Source of the DNA: Faecalibacillus faecis
Lineage (GTDB): Bacteria; Bacillota_I; Bacilli_A; Erysipelotrichales; Coprobacillaceae
DNA: 64,000 nt
Reading direction: 5' to 3'
Assembly (NCBI RefSeq): GCF_003024675.1
Contig: NZ_PYLP01000004.1
Span: forward strand, 90,940 to 154,939
A model generated the notes under the pieces. The model saw nothing but the letters and a program-made list of their open reading frames with translations, did not search any database and was not told where the DNA came from. Shown here one piece after another: positions 42,659-52,214 of this stretch. Within the stretch, counting starts at the first letter, position 1; the number at the start of each line of letters is the position of its first letter. The position numbers were made by a program, and so were the translations under genes.

Positions 42659-43584
42659 AAGCAATTTGTTTAAGTAAAAAAAAAGGTACAGCAAAAATAC
42701 CTGTTGAAAAAATCGAAGTTATTGAAAATTACGGCTTTAAAAATGATGCACATGCGGGTTCTTGGCATCGTCAGGTTTCCTTGTTATCTTATGAAACAAG
42801 AGAAGCGTTTAAACAAATGGTTTCTACTGTTGAAGATGGTTCCTTTGGTGAAAATTTACTTATTTCAGGAATTGATTTTAATGAAATTGAAATAGGAACC
42901 TGTCTTAAAATTGGTGATGTTATCCTTGAAATTACTCAACTAGGAAAAAGCTGCCATGATCACTGTGCCATTTACCATCAAGTAGGAAAATGTATTATGC
43001 CCACAAATGGCTTATTTTCACGTGTTTTAAAAGGAGGAACAATTCAGTTGAATGACTCAGTTGAAGTTTTAAAAGAAAGAGATAAACGTTTACGTGTTGC
43101 GATTTTAACACTTTCTGATAAAGGTAGTCAGGGTTTAAGAGAAGATTTAAGTGGGTCTTACATTCAAGATTATTTTAAAAAAAGAGGCTATTATGTCACT
43201 TCTTATGAAATCTTACCTGACGAACAAGTTTTAATTGAACAAGCATTGATTAATTTATCTGATCGTTGTCATAATGATTTGATTATTACTACTGGTGGAA
43301 CAGGGTTAAGTATGCGAGATGTCACACCAGAAGCTACACTAAAAGTAGCGACACGAAATGTACCAGGCATCAGTGAAGCAATTCGCTATGAATCAATGAA
43401 ATATACCAATCGTGCCATGCTTTCAAGAGGCGTATCTGTTTTAAGAAATCAAACGTTGATTATTAATTTGCCAGGAAGTTTAAAAGCTGTCAAAGAAAGT
43501 TTAGATATTATTATTGATCCTTTAAAACATGGTTTAGAAATTTTAAAAGGAGAGGCACATAATTGTGCTCGAAAAGATGGTTGA
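42643..43584 (+). CDS. MOSC domain - MogA/MoaB fusion
   Basis: 313 aa, GTG start overlapping moaC. Residues about 1-140 are a MOSC domain (HAGSWHRQVSLLS, SFGENLLISG, LGKSCHDHC); residues about 146-313 are a MogA/MoaB molybdopterin adenylyltransferase (VAILTLSDKGSQGLREDLSG, IITTGGTGLSMRDVTPEA, INLPGSLKAV). The Mog part adenylylates molybdopterin before molybdenum insertion; MOSC domains handle sulfur/selenium on Moco. The fusion suits a sulfurated or selenated hydroxylase cofactor. Confidence 0.85.
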   Translation: MAGKVKAICLSKKKGTAKIPVEKIEVIENYGFKNDAHAGSWHRQVSLLSYETREAFKQMVSTVEDGSFGENLLISGIDFNEIEIGTCLKIGDVILEITQLGKSCHDHCAIYHQVGKCIMPTNGLFSRVLKGGTIQLNDSVEVLKERDKRLRVAILTLSDKGSQGLREDLSGSYIQDYFKKRGYYVTSYEILPDEQVLIEQALINLSDRCHNDLIITTGGTGLSMRDVTPEATLKVATRNVPGISEAIRYESMKYTNRAMLSRGVSVLRNQTLIINLPGSLKAVKESLDIIIDPLKHGLEILKGEAHNCARKDG

Positions 43585-44254
43585 TTTATCACCTCTTTAT
43601 ATTTCTTTAAAAACAGCAATTATTACAATTATCATTACTTTCTTTTTAGGTTTATTTCTTGCAAAATGGACGTTGAATAGAAAACATGATTTAACGAAAA
43701 TTATTTTAGACGGTATTTTTACCATGCCTCTTGTTTTACCACCAACAGTTATGGGATTTTTCTTACTAATGATCTTTGGGGTTAATCAACCTATTGGAAA
43801 ACTTTTTCTTCATGTTTTTCATTATAAAATTGCTTTTAGTTTTTCAGCAACAGTTATTGCTGCTGTCGTGATTTCTTTTCCTTTAATGTATCGTAGTGCC
43901 AAAGCGGCCATGGAACAAATAGATCATGATTTAATTGACGCAGGAAGAACACTGGGAATGTCAGAAAAACGCATTTTCTTTACAGTCATTTTACCTGAAG
44001 CTATGCCAGGGATTATTAGTGGGGGTGTTCTATCTTTTGCAAGAGGTTTAGGGGAATTTGGAGCAACGGCTATGCTTGCAGGAAATATAGTTGGAAAAAC
44101 AAGAACTTTACCTTTAGCGGTCTATAGTGAAGTCATGTCAGGAAATTACGATAATGCAGGTGTTTATGTTTTTATTATCGTTGTTATTTGTTTGATAGCT
44201 GTTGTTGGTGTCAATGTTTATCAATACTCTATTAAGAAAAAAAGGAGTTTTTAG
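43565..44254 (+). CDS. modB: Molybdate ABC transporter permease ModB
   Basis: 229 aa, GTG start with GGAGAGG about 9 bases upstream, overlapping the previous gene. Five to six membrane helices and the EAA-like loop (AGRTLGMSEKRIFFTVILPEAMPGIISG) as in ModB; PLVLPPTVMGFFLL is typical. Works with ModC and ModA directly downstream. Confidence 0.92.
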   Translation: MLEKMVDLSPLYISLKTAIITIIITFFLGLFLAKWTLNRKHDLTKIILDGIFTMPLVLPPTVMGFFLLMIFGVNQPIGKLFLHVFHYKIAFSFSATVIAAVVISFPLMYRSAKAAMEQIDHDLIDAGRTLGMSEKRIFFTVILPEAMPGIISGGVLSFARGLGEFGATAMLAGNIVGKTRTLPLAVYSEVMSGNYDNAGVYVFIIVVICLIAVVGVNVYQYSIKKKRSF

Positions 44255-44899
44255 ATGAAATTAGAAGTTGTAATCTTTAAAAAATTGTCAGAATACGATT
44301 TAGATGTCTGTTTTGAAAGTCATGAAGACCGCCTTGGTTTAATGGGACCAAGTGGAAGTGGAAAAAGTATGGTTTTAAAATGTATTGCTGGAATTATGAC
44401 ACCGGATGCAGGACGTATTGTTTTAGATGATGAAGTTTTATTTGACAGTGATTTAAAAATTAATATTTCCCCACAAAAAAGAAAAATAGGATACATGTTT
44501 CAAAATTACGCATTATTTGATCATATGAATGTTTATCAAAACATTGCTGCTCCTTTAAAAGCGCATCATGAAGATAAACAAGTGATTAAAGAAAAAGTTC
44601 AACAAATCATGAAAGACTTTCAAATAGGTGATTTACAAAAAAGATATCCTCGTCAGCTTTCAGGAGGACAAAAACAACGCGTTGCTTTAGCGCGGTTACT
44701 TGTTTATGATACAAATCTTGTTTTATTAGATGAACCCTTTAGTGCCTTAGATGAATCATTAAAGGAAATACTTTTAAATGAAACAAAGAAAAAATTAATT
44801 GAATATCAAAAGAAATGTCTGTTTGTAACACATAGTCTAAAGGAAATGGAAATGATGTGTGATAATAAATTAAAAATAAAAAGAGGGAGATTGGAATAA
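44255..44899 (+). CDS. modC: Molybdate ABC transporter ATPase ModC (short form)
   Basis: 214 aa. Walker A GPSGSGKS, Q-loop YMFQNYALFDHM, signature LSGGQKQRVALARLL, Walker B LVLLDEPFSALD, switch His VTHSLKEME. It lacks the C-terminal TOBE/molybdate-sensing domain present in longer ModC proteins. Begins right at the modB stop and overlaps modA by one base. Confidence 0.9.
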   Translation: MKLEVVIFKKLSEYDLDVCFESHEDRLGLMGPSGSGKSMVLKCIAGIMTPDAGRIVLDDEVLFDSDLKINISPQKRKIGYMFQNYALFDHMNVYQNIAAPLKAHHEDKQVIKEKVQQIMKDFQIGDLQKRYPRQLSGGQKQRVALARLLVYDTNLVLLDEPFSALDESLKEILLNETKKKLIEYQKKCLFVTHSLKEMEMMCDNKLKIKRGRLE

Positions 44900-45678
44900 T
44901 GAAAAAGTTATTAAGTTTAATGTGTAGCTTATTAATGATTGTTACTTTATGTGGTTGTTCGTCAACTCAAGATCAACAAGAAGAAGCAACATTGACCCTT
45001 GCTGCTGCAGCAAGTTTGGAAAATACGTTTGAAGACAAACTTATTCCTGAATTTGAAAAAGAAAATCCAAATATCAAAGTTCAAGGTGTTTATGATTCAA
45101 GTGGTAAATTACAAATTCAAATTGAACAAGGATTAAAGGCAGATGTTTTCTTTTCTGCAGCAACAAAACAAATGGATGCTCTTGTTGATGAAAAATACAT
45201 CAATAAAAAGGATGTTGTTGATTTATTAGAAAATAAACTTGTTTTAATTACTGGTAAACAAACAACAACAGAAGTAAAAGATTTTGTTAATATCGCAAAA
45301 GCAGAAACAATTGCGATTGGAAATCCTGAAGTTGTACCTGCTGGTCAATATGCAAAAATGGCATTAACTCATTTAGGGCTCTATGATGCTTTAAGTTCAA
45401 AATATAGTTTAGGGGGAAATGTCACTGAAGTATTAAACTGGGTTGCTTCGTCTTCAAGTGAAGTAGGTATTGCTTATTCAACAGATGCTAAAAGCAGTAA
45501 AGATGTAAAAGTCCTTGCAACATGTGAAAATAGTTTATTAGATGAACCTATTATTTACCCAGTTGCAAAACTTGCAAAAACAAAACATAGTGATGAAACT
45601 GAAAAATTCATAAAATTCATTCAAAAGAAATCTTCTTTAAAACAATTTGAAAATTACGGATTTACTGTTAATAAATAA
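44899..45678 (+). CDS. modA: Molybdate-binding lipoprotein ModA
   Basis: 259 aa. Lipoprotein signal with lipobox TLCGC near residue 20; then LTLAAAASLENTF, YDSSGKLQIQIEQG, ADVFFSAATKQMD and EVGIAYSTDA, all usual for ModA. It captures molybdate (or tungstate) outside the cell for ModBC. Confidence 0.92.
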   Translation: MKKLLSLMCSLLMIVTLCGCSSTQDQQEEATLTLAAAASLENTFEDKLIPEFEKENPNIKVQGVYDSSGKLQIQIEQGLKADVFFSAATKQMDALVDEKYINKKDVVDLLENKLVLITGKQTTTEVKDFVNIAKAETIAIGNPEVVPAGQYAKMALTHLGLYDALSSKYSLGGNVTEVLNWVASSSSEVGIAYSTDAKSSKDVKVLATCENSLLDEPIIYPVAKLAKTKHSDETEKFIKFIQKKSSLKQFENYGFTVNK

Positions 45679-45679
45679 C

Positions 45680-46696
45680 ATGAAAGAAATTAAAACAGAA
45701 GATGCCATAGGTAGTGTTCTCTGCCATGATATCACAGAAATTGTAAAAGACCAAAGAAAAGGGTCACGTTTTAAAAAGGGCCATATTATTAAAGAAGAAG
45801 ATATTGAAGTATTATTGAATTTAGGGAAAGAACATCTTTATGTTTTTGAAAAAGATGAAACAATGATACATGAAAATGATGCAGCAGAAATATTATGTAA
45901 TCTTTGTTTCAATGAATATATGAAAAAAAGCGCTATTAGTGAAGGAAAGATTGAACTTACAAGTACAATTGATGGATTGTTTAAAGTAAATCGAGAAGAA
46001 CTTTTTAAGGTCAATTCTTTTGGAAAAATGATGATTGCGACAAGACAAGGAAATGTACCTGTAAAAAAAGGAGATAAACTTGCAGGTATGCGTATTATTC
46101 CACTCGTTATTGAAAAAGAAAAGATGCAACAAATCCAAGAAAAAGTTCAAAAACCTATTTTAAAAATCATGCCTTATCAAATAAAAACAGCAGGAATTAT
46201 TACTACAGGTTCAGAGGTTTATAAAGGGAGAATTAAAGATACATTTACGCCAGTCATCGTAGAAAAATTAAAAGAATACGGGGTAGAAGTTACTTACCAT
46301 AGTTTATCATTAGATGACCATGAAATGACAACCAGTAAAATCAATGAAGCTTTAAAACAAGGAGTGGATCTTGTTTTATGCACAGGAGGAATGTCTGTTG
46401 ATCCTGATGATAAAACACCACTGGCGATAAAAAACACAGGTGCAAAAATAATAAGCTATGGTGCACCTGTTCTCCCTGGAGCAATGTTTTTATTAAGTTA
46501 TAAAGGTGATGTTCCAATTGTTGGATTACCAGGATGTGTCATGTATTCACGTCGAACAATCTTTGATGTTGTTTTACCAAGACTTCTTGCTAAAGATTTA
46601 ATTACCAGTGACGAACTTGCTTTGCTTGGTGAAGGAGGACTTTGTTTAAATTGTCCTGTTTGTACTTTTCCAAATTGTGGACTTTCGAAAGGATAA
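45680..46696 (+). CDS. MoeA-like molybdopterin-binding protein
   Basis: 338 aa from ATG 45680, one base after the modA stop; the earlier in-frame ATG (45647) lies inside modA. Molybdopterin-binding fold: GIITTGSEVYKGRI, LVLCTGGMSVDPDD, GAPVLPGAMFLL, GLPGCVMY. The C-terminus has a cysteine cluster (CLNCPVCTFPNCGLSKG) not found in ordinary MoeA. Such proteins accompany selenium-dependent molybdenum hydroxylases and probably insert molybdenum or prepare the selenated cofactor. Confidence 0.82.
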   Translation: MKEIKTEDAIGSVLCHDITEIVKDQRKGSRFKKGHIIKEEDIEVLLNLGKEHLYVFEKDETMIHENDAAEILCNLCFNEYMKKSAISEGKIELTSTIDGLFKVNREELFKVNSFGKMMIATRQGNVPVKKGDKLAGMRIIPLVIEKEKMQQIQEKVQKPILKIMPYQIKTAGIITTGSEVYKGRIKDTFTPVIVEKLKEYGVEVTYHSLSLDDHEMTTSKINEALKQGVDLVLCTGGMSVDPDDKTPLAIKNTGAKIISYGAPVLPGAMFLLSYKGDVPIVGLPGCVMYSRRTIFDVVLPRLLAKDLITSDELALLGEGGLCLNCPVCTFPNCGLSKG

Positions 46697-46698
46697 AA

Positions 46699-47049
46699 AT
46701 GACTTATAAAAATCCACAGAAATTTGATTTAAAGATTCGTCTTTATAACCAAGAAAAAAGCTTTGGTAAAGGTGTTTATGAACTGATGAAAAAAACGCAA
46801 AGTTTTGGTTCTTTATCAGGAGCTTACAAAGCTATGAAAATGTCAAATTCAAAGGCATGGAAAATTTTAAAAAGAGCGGAAGAGGATTTAGACATGCCTC
46901 TTGTTGAACGTATTAGTGGTGGTAAAGATGGTGGTGGTAGTAAACTTACTCAAGAAGGCGAAGAATTGTTAGAAAAGTATGAAAAATTTATTCAAGAAAT
47001 GAATGAATATGCGAAGATTCGGTTTAAGGAGATTTTTGAAGATGAATAA
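46699..47049 (+). CDS. ModE-type winged-helix regulator (DNA-binding domain only)
   Basis: 116 aa from ATG 46699 (AAAGGAT upstream); the longer frame from 46642 overlaps the preceding gene. LysR-like/ModE N-terminal helix-turn-helix (FGSLSGAYKAMKMSNSKAWKILKRAE, GGSKLTQEGEELLEKY). No molybdate-binding TOBE domain. It probably regulates this gene run in response to molybdenum through another protein or directly as an apo-regulator. Confidence 0.82.
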   Translation: MTYKNPQKFDLKIRLYNQEKSFGKGVYELMKKTQSFGSLSGAYKAMKMSNSKAWKILKRAEEDLDMPLVERISGGKDGGGSKLTQEGEELLEKYEKFIQEMNEYAKIRFKEIFEDE

Positions 47050-47272
47050 ACAGGAATATTTAATTATTACTTTTCATTCATTAGATGATGCAATGGATTT
47101 AGACGCTAAACAAACAGCTTCTATGAAAGGACGTTTAATTCCTAAACCATCTGTTATTGATGCAGGATGTGGCATGTGTTTTTCTTGTCAAAATAAAGAA
47201 ATGGAAAAGTGGAAGATTTTTCTTGAAGAAAATCAAATTCATTATGAAAAAATAGTAAAGGTTGTGTTTTAA
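47042..47272 (+). CDS. DUF3343 protein (putative Se/S carrier)
   Basis: 76 aa from ATG 47042 (AAGGAG upstream), overlapping the regulator by 8 bases. Contains SVIDAGCGMCFSC with conserved cysteines. DUF3343 proteins are found with YedF and SelD and may shuttle persulfide or selenide; that role is inferred. Confidence 0.8.
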   Translation: MNKQEYLIITFHSLDDAMDLDAKQTASMKGRLIPKPSVIDAGCGMCFSCQNKEMEKWKIFLEENQIHYEKIVKVVF

Positions 47273-48292
47273 ATGAAAGAAAAGCTTTATTGTAAAAGTG
47301 GTGGCTGTAGTGCTAAATTAGGCGCTAAAAAATTAACTCATATTTTAGAAAAAATCGCTAAATATCCCAATTCTAATTTACTTGTTGGCTTTGATAGTCA
47401 TGACGATGCCTCTGTTTATCAAATAAATGAACATCAAGCCATTGTTTCAACACTTGATTTCTTTCCACCAATGGTAGAAGATCCTTATTTATTTGGACAA
47501 ATTGCAGCAACGAATGCTTTAAGTGATGTTTATGCTATGGGTGGAACCCCTTTGACAGCTTTAAATATCGTTTGTTTTAACGATCAAGATGATTTAAATA
47601 TTTTAGGAAAAATCATTGAAGGTGGAAATGATAAACTAAAAGAAGCTAAAGTTGTTTTATCAGGTGGTCATTCCATCAAAGATGAATCAACAAAATATGG
47701 CTTAAGTGTTACTGGAATAGTAGATCCAAGTAAAATGATTCAAAATAATGGAGTACAAGTGGGAGATACATTAATTCTTACTAAAAAATTAGGAGTAGGA
47801 TTGACATTAAATGCTTATCGTTTAAATGATGCACGTCAAGAAATACTTGATGAGGTTTTTAAGAGCATGACAACACTTAATAAATATGCATTCGATGTTT
47901 TAAATAAATATACACTTCATGCTTTAACGGATGTCACTGGTTTTGGTTTACTTGTTCATTTAGATGAAATGCTAGATGAAAAGGCAAGTGCATTTTTAGA
48001 TAAGAAAAGTATTCCCTATTTTAAGGATTGCCCTTATTATGTTAATGAATTTTATTTAAGTGGAGGCGGACAGCATAATCGCAATGCAATGAAAAATAAA
48101 GTTTGTTTTGATGAGGAAAACTTTGTTTTAGAAGAAATTCTTTATGATCCACAAACAAGTGGAGGACTTCTTGCCAGTGTTGCAAGTGACGATTTAGAAA
48201 ATATTTTAAATGATTTTAACCAAGCAGGGCTTGCTTGTTATGTGATTGGTAGAATCGTTGAAAAAAATCAATTTGATATTTATGTACGTTAG
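47273..48292 (+). CDS. selD: Selenide, water dikinase SelD (Cys form)
   Basis: 339 aa. Active-site GGCSAKLG has Cys where some homologs have selenocysteine, and the essential Lys three residues on; ADP/metal region FDSHDDASVYQI and NALSDVYAMGGTP are conserved, as is TDVTGFGLLVHL. It makes selenophosphate from selenide and ATP. No selA, selB or tRNA-Sec gene is seen; here SelD serves the hydroxylase cofactor. Confidence 0.93.
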   Translation: MKEKLYCKSGGCSAKLGAKKLTHILEKIAKYPNSNLLVGFDSHDDASVYQINEHQAIVSTLDFFPPMVEDPYLFGQIAATNALSDVYAMGGTPLTALNIVCFNDQDDLNILGKIIEGGNDKLKEAKVVLSGGHSIKDESTKYGLSVTGIVDPSKMIQNNGVQVGDTLILTKKLGVGLTLNAYRLNDARQEILDEVFKSMTTLNKYAFDVLNKYTLHALTDVTGFGLLVHLDEMLDEKASAFLDKKSIPYFKDCPYYVNEFYLSGGGQHNRNAMKNKVCFDEENFVLEEILYDPQTSGGLLASVASDDLENILNDFNQAGLACYVIGRIVEKNQFDIYVR

Positions 48293-48301
48293 GAGATTAT
48301 T

Positions 48302-48871
48302 ATGGAAATTTTAGATGTTCGAGGACTTGAATGTCCATTACCAGTTGTAAAAACAAAGGAATTATTAAAAGAAATTGATAAAGTAAAAGTACTTGTTGAT
48401 AATGAGATTGCGATTGAAAATTTAACAAAATTTGCAGGAGTAAGACATTATCAAATTGTTACAGGTGATGACGGAGATGATTTTTATGCAATTATTGCTA
48501 AAGAAGGTATTGATGAAGAATTAGATTTTAATGAAAAAAGTGGAGATGTTGTTGTTATTTCAAGTAAAACAATGGGAAGCAATGAAGAACTTGGTGTTGT
48601 TTTAATGAAATCATTTATCTTTGCACTTACAAAACAAGATCAATTACCTAAAGAAATGATTTTTTATAATGAAGGTATTTTCCTTACTACAAATGAGGGA
48701 GATATTTTAAATGATTTAAAATATCTTGAAAGTCAAGGTGTTGATATTGTAAGTTGTGGAACATGTCTCGATTTCTTTAACCGTAAAGAATTATTACAAG
48801 TAGGAGCTGTCACAAATATGTATGATATTGTTGAAAGAATGGAGAAGGCTGAAAAAGTTATTAAGCCATAA
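48302..48871 (+). CDS. yedF: Selenium metabolism protein YedF
   Basis: 189 aa. N-terminal TusA-like domain with LDVRGLECPLPVVKTKE (CPxP) and a C-terminal DsrE-like domain with SCGTCLDFFNRKELLQVG. Constantly found beside SelD in genomes with selenium-dependent molybdenum hydroxylases; probably a selenium/sulfur relay. Confidence 0.9.
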   Translation: MEILDVRGLECPLPVVKTKELLKEIDKVKVLVDNEIAIENLTKFAGVRHYQIVTGDDGDDFYAIIAKEGIDEELDFNEKSGDVVVISSKTMGSNEELGVVLMKSFIFALTKQDQLPKEMIFYNEGIFLTTNEGDILNDLKYLESQGVDIVSCGTCLDFFNRKELLQVGAVTNMYDIVERMEKAEKVIKP

Positions 48872-48878
48872 AAGATAA

Positions 48879-49688
48879 ATGAAAGATCTAGTTATTGTAA
48901 GAGGTGGTGGCGATATTGCTACAGGGACCATTTATAAACTTTTTAAATGTGGATTTAAGGTCTTGATTTTAGAAATTGAAAAACCAAGTGCCATTCGAAG
49001 AAATGTTGCTTTTTGTGAAGCTATTTATGATACGCAAAAACAAGTAGAAGATGTCACTTGTTATCTAGCACATGACTATGATGAAGCAAAACAATTTTTA
49101 ATGGAAAATAAAGTGACGTTATTGGTTGATCCAGAGGCTAAATCCATTGATTATTTCAAGCCAGAGGTTGTTGTTGATGCCATTCTTGCCAAAAAGAATT
49201 TAGGAACAACAAAAGAGATGGCTCCAATTACCATTGCTTTAGGTCCGGGATTTATGGCAGGTAAAGATGTTGATGTTGTTATTGAAACGATGCGAGGGCA
49301 TAAACTTGGAAGAACGATTTATCAAGGAGCTGCTTTAAAAAATACAGGTGTACCAGGTGTCATTAAAGGTTATGGAAAAGAACGTGTTATTCATTCCCCT
49401 GGCGCAGGAACTGTAAAACATGTAAGGCATTTAACAGATATTGTTAAAAAAGGTGAAGTGATTGCTTACGTTGATCAAACACCGATTTATGCGACAATGG
49501 ATGGATTACTTCGCGGCTTGATTAAAGAAGGCTTTGTAGTCACTCAAGGTTTTAAAATAGCAGATATTGATCCACGTGAAGATGAATATGAAAATTGTTT
49601 TACGATTTCCGATAAAGCACGCTGCATTGCTGGTGGTGTCATTGAAGCTATCTTTTATTTAAGAGGACATAGAAATGATTTATCTTGA
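48879..49688 (+). CDS. yqeB: Selenium-dependent hydroxylase accessory protein YqeB
   Basis: 269 aa. VRGGGDIATGTIYKL at the start is a Rossmann-type loop, followed by FCEAIYDTQKQVEDV, ALGPGFMAG and HSPGAGTVKHVRHL, matching YqeB. It is required, by family association, for maturation of selenium-dependent molybdenum hydroxylases. Overlaps the next gene by 14 bases. Confidence 0.9.
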   Translation: MKDLVIVRGGGDIATGTIYKLFKCGFKVLILEIEKPSAIRRNVAFCEAIYDTQKQVEDVTCYLAHDYDEAKQFLMENKVTLLVDPEAKSIDYFKPEVVVDAILAKKNLGTTKEMAPITIALGPGFMAGKDVDVVIETMRGHKLGRTIYQGAALKNTGVPGVIKGYGKERVIHSPGAGTVKHVRHLTDIVKKGEVIAYVDQTPIYATMDGLLRGLIKEGFVVTQGFKIADIDPREDEYENCFTISDKARCIAGGVIEAIFYLRGHRNDLS

Positions 49689-50799
49689 TCAAGCAGCAAC
49701 CAGTTTTCCTAAAATTAAAGAAGTTCAAGATGCAGTAATTGATTGTATGAATCATTGCACCAATGCGAATCGTTCTACCAGTGTGACAAGTTTAAATGCG
49801 AGTCGTTTGATTTATCAAACACGCAAACTTATTAAAGAATATTTTCATGTGCCTCAAGATGGATGTGTGGTTTTAAATAGTGGAAATACAGAAAGTATCA
49901 ATACATGTATTAAAGGTATTCTCAAAAAAGGAGATCATGTGATTACGACCTACGCTGAACATAACAGTGTTTTAAGACCACTTTATCAATTAGAAAAAGC
50001 AAATATTATTACGTTATCTATTACCTCACCCACAGTAGAGAATATTAAAAAACATCTTCAAAAAAAGACAAAAATGATTATTGTAACACATAGCTCTAAT
50101 GTAACGGGTGAAATTTATCCAATTGCTGAAATTGGAAAACTAGCGCACGAACATGGTATTTTAATGATGAGTGATATTGCCCAAAGTGCGGGACATCTTC
50201 TAATTGATATGGAAAAGATGAATTTAGATATTTTATGTTTTAGTGGTCATAAAGGGTTGCTTGGAAATAGTGGAGTTGGTGGTTTTTGTTTAGCTCAATC
50301 TATAGAAATGGAACCTTTAATAAGTGGTGGAACAGGAATGGACTCTTTTAATCATTTTCAAAGTGATTACTACCCTGAACATGTTGAAGCGGGAACACGT
50401 AATATGACAGGAATTGCTTCTTTAAAGGCAGGTGTTTTTTATTTAATGAAATATCATGATGAAAAATCAAAATACACAAATGAATTAGTTGAACTTTTAT
50501 ATGATGGTTTAAAAAATATTCCACAAGTTGTTTTGTATGGCGATTTCAAAGAAAGAACACCAATTCTTGCATTTAATATACAAGGAATGGATAGTTTTCA
50601 AGTGGCAGATCTTTTAAATAATAAATATGATATTGCAATTCGTTGCGGTACTCATTGTGCACCTTTGATGCATCAACATCTCAATACAGTGAAAAGTGGA
50701 ATCGTAAGAACATCACTTTCATTTATGAATACAAAAGAAGAAATACAATTTTTCATCAAAGCAATTCAAGAAATTAGTGAGGGTAATTATGATAATTAG
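49675..50799 (+). CDS. Class V aminotransferase, cysteine desulfurase / selenocysteine lyase type
   Basis: 374 aa. YLDQAATSFPK start, PLP lysine in CFSGHKGLLGNSG, catalytic cysteine in IRCGTHCAPLMH. PLP enzyme that takes S (or Se) from cysteine (selenocysteine). In this setting it likely supplies selenide or persulfide to SelD/YedF or to Moco. Confidence 0.88.
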   Translation: MIYLDQAATSFPKIKEVQDAVIDCMNHCTNANRSTSVTSLNASRLIYQTRKLIKEYFHVPQDGCVVLNSGNTESINTCIKGILKKGDHVITTYAEHNSVLRPLYQLEKANIITLSITSPTVENIKKHLQKKTKMIIVTHSSNVTGEIYPIAEIGKLAHEHGILMMSDIAQSAGHLLIDMEKMNLDILCFSGHKGLLGNSGVGGFCLAQSIEMEPLISGGTGMDSFNHFQSDYYPEHVEAGTRNMTGIASLKAGVFYLMKYHDEKSKYTNELVELLYDGLKNIPQVVLYGDFKERTPILAFNIQGMDSFQVADLLNNKYDIAIRCGTHCAPLMHQHLNTVKSGIVRTSLSFMNTKEEIQFFIKAIQEISEGNYDN

Positions 50800-52174
50800 T
50801 GTTATTGGTTCGGGTGGAAAGACAACAAAAATAAAACAGTTAAAAGATCAATATTTAAAAGAAGGTAAGAGTGTTTTAATGACAACTTCTACTCATATGA
50901 AAATTGAAGAAAATACACTAGTCGATCCGAGTTATGAAGAAATTATAAATGAAATTAAAAAGCATGGCTACGTACATGCAGGTAGCAAAGCCAAAAATCA
51001 AAAAATTAAAGCTTTGGATGATGAAGTATTAGAAAAATTAAAAAAAGAAATAGATGTAATTTTAATTGAAGCTGATGGTTCTCATGGATTACCTTTAAAA
51101 TATCCAAGAAATCATGAACCTGTTGTAGACAAAGACAGTAATGAAATTATTTTAATTACTTCTTTAAAGGGACTTGGAAAACCTGTTCAAGATGTCGTTC
51201 ATGGTTATCAAGAAATGAAAGTTGATGGAAATCAAAGAGTAGATAGTCTTTTTATTCAACAACTTATCAACATCTATTTAAAAAAAATTGATAAATATAA
51301 TGTTCCCATTAAAATTCAAGTAAACGAAGCAAGTTCACTTTATGAAAAAGCACTAGCTTCGTTATTAGAAGATCAAAAAGAGGTAACACTTATTAATGAA
51401 GAATGGTTCTTGCCACAACCGAAACTTGTTATTTTGGGTGCAGGACATGTGAGTCAATATGTAAATAAACTTGCTTCTATGTTGGATTTCTATACGATTG
51501 TTATTGATGAAAGAAAAGAATTTGCATGTAAAGAATTATTTCCAGAAGCAAATGAAATTCATTGTGTTTCTTTTGATAAAGCTGATTCCTATTTTCCTAA
51601 GGAAACAAATACATGTTATGTCATTGTGACAAGAGGACATAAAGATGATCGTTTGTGTTTAAAAAAGACACTTTTTCTACAAAGTCTTTATGTAGGAATG
51701 ATTGGAAGCAAAAAGAAAGTTAGACAAACCTATGATGCTTTACTAGAAGAAGGATATCAACAAGTTGAACTTGATAAAGTACATGCGCCTATTGGACTGC
51801 CAATAAAAGCAGTAACCCCTGCAGAGATTGCCGTCAGTATCATGTCTGAAATTATTGCTGTTAAAAATGAACATCAATATTCAAGTATAACAAATGACTT
51901 ATTAGAAGTACAAGGTGATGGTGTTTTATGTATTATTATTGATAAAAAAGGATCAACACCACGTACGGTTGGTAGTATGATGTTTGTAAATGAAAAAGAA
52001 CTTGTTGGTTCTATTGGTGGGGGCAGGGAAGAATATCAAGCTATTTTAGATGCTAAGAATTGTCAAAAGGTAATGATGAAACATTATGAATTAAATAATA
52101 GCGAAAGTGCCAATTTAGGAATGATTTGTGGAGGAAGTAATGATGTGTTATTTCTTCCTATAAAGCAGCATTAG
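50789..52174 (+). CDS. yqeC: YqeC - XdhC fusion (selenium hydroxylase maturation)
   Basis: 461 aa from ATG 50789 (GAGGG upstream); an earlier GTG (50777) is less likely. Residues about 1-195 are YqeC (ISVIGSGGKTTKIKQL, MTTSTHMKI, LIEADGSHGLPLKYP). Then comes a Rossmann-type XdhC C-terminal domain (PKLVILGAGHVSQYV, TRGHKDDRLCL, MIGSKKKV), and last a CoxI-like segment (IIIDKKGSTPRTVGSMMFV, GSIGGGREE). In ordinary XdhC the CoxI part comes first, so the order is swapped. XdhC binds Moco during sulfuration. Confidence 0.85.
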   Translation: MIISVIGSGGKTTKIKQLKDQYLKEGKSVLMTTSTHMKIEENTLVDPSYEEIINEIKKHGYVHAGSKAKNQKIKALDDEVLEKLKKEIDVILIEADGSHGLPLKYPRNHEPVVDKDSNEIILITSLKGLGKPVQDVVHGYQEMKVDGNQRVDSLFIQQLINIYLKKIDKYNVPIKIQVNEASSLYEKALASLLEDQKEVTLINEEWFLPQPKLVILGAGHVSQYVNKLASMLDFYTIVIDERKEFACKELFPEANEIHCVSFDKADSYFPKETNTCYVIVTRGHKDDRLCLKKTLFLQSLYVGMIGSKKKVRQTYDALLEEGYQQVELDKVHAPIGLPIKAVTPAEIAVSIMSEIIAVKNEHQYSSITNDLLEVQGDGVLCIIIDKKGSTPRTVGSMMFVNEKELVGSIGGGREEYQAILDAKNCQKVMMKHYELNNSESANLGMICGGSNDVLFLPIKQH

Positions 52175-52184
52175 CTGCTTTTTT
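52162..52184 (+). terminator. Terminator overlapping the end of yqeC-xdhC
   Basis: AAGCAGC-ATTA-GCTGCTT followed by T; the stop codon is in the hairpin. Confidence 0.7.
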
Positions 52185-52214
52185 ATGTCTATAAATCTAT
52201 TTTTTTGTAGTATC

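Noticed and set aside
47273..48292. Selenocysteine codon in selD or the hydroxylase
   Set aside because: SelD has Cys at the active site, and no in-frame TGA occurs in the cluster's genes.
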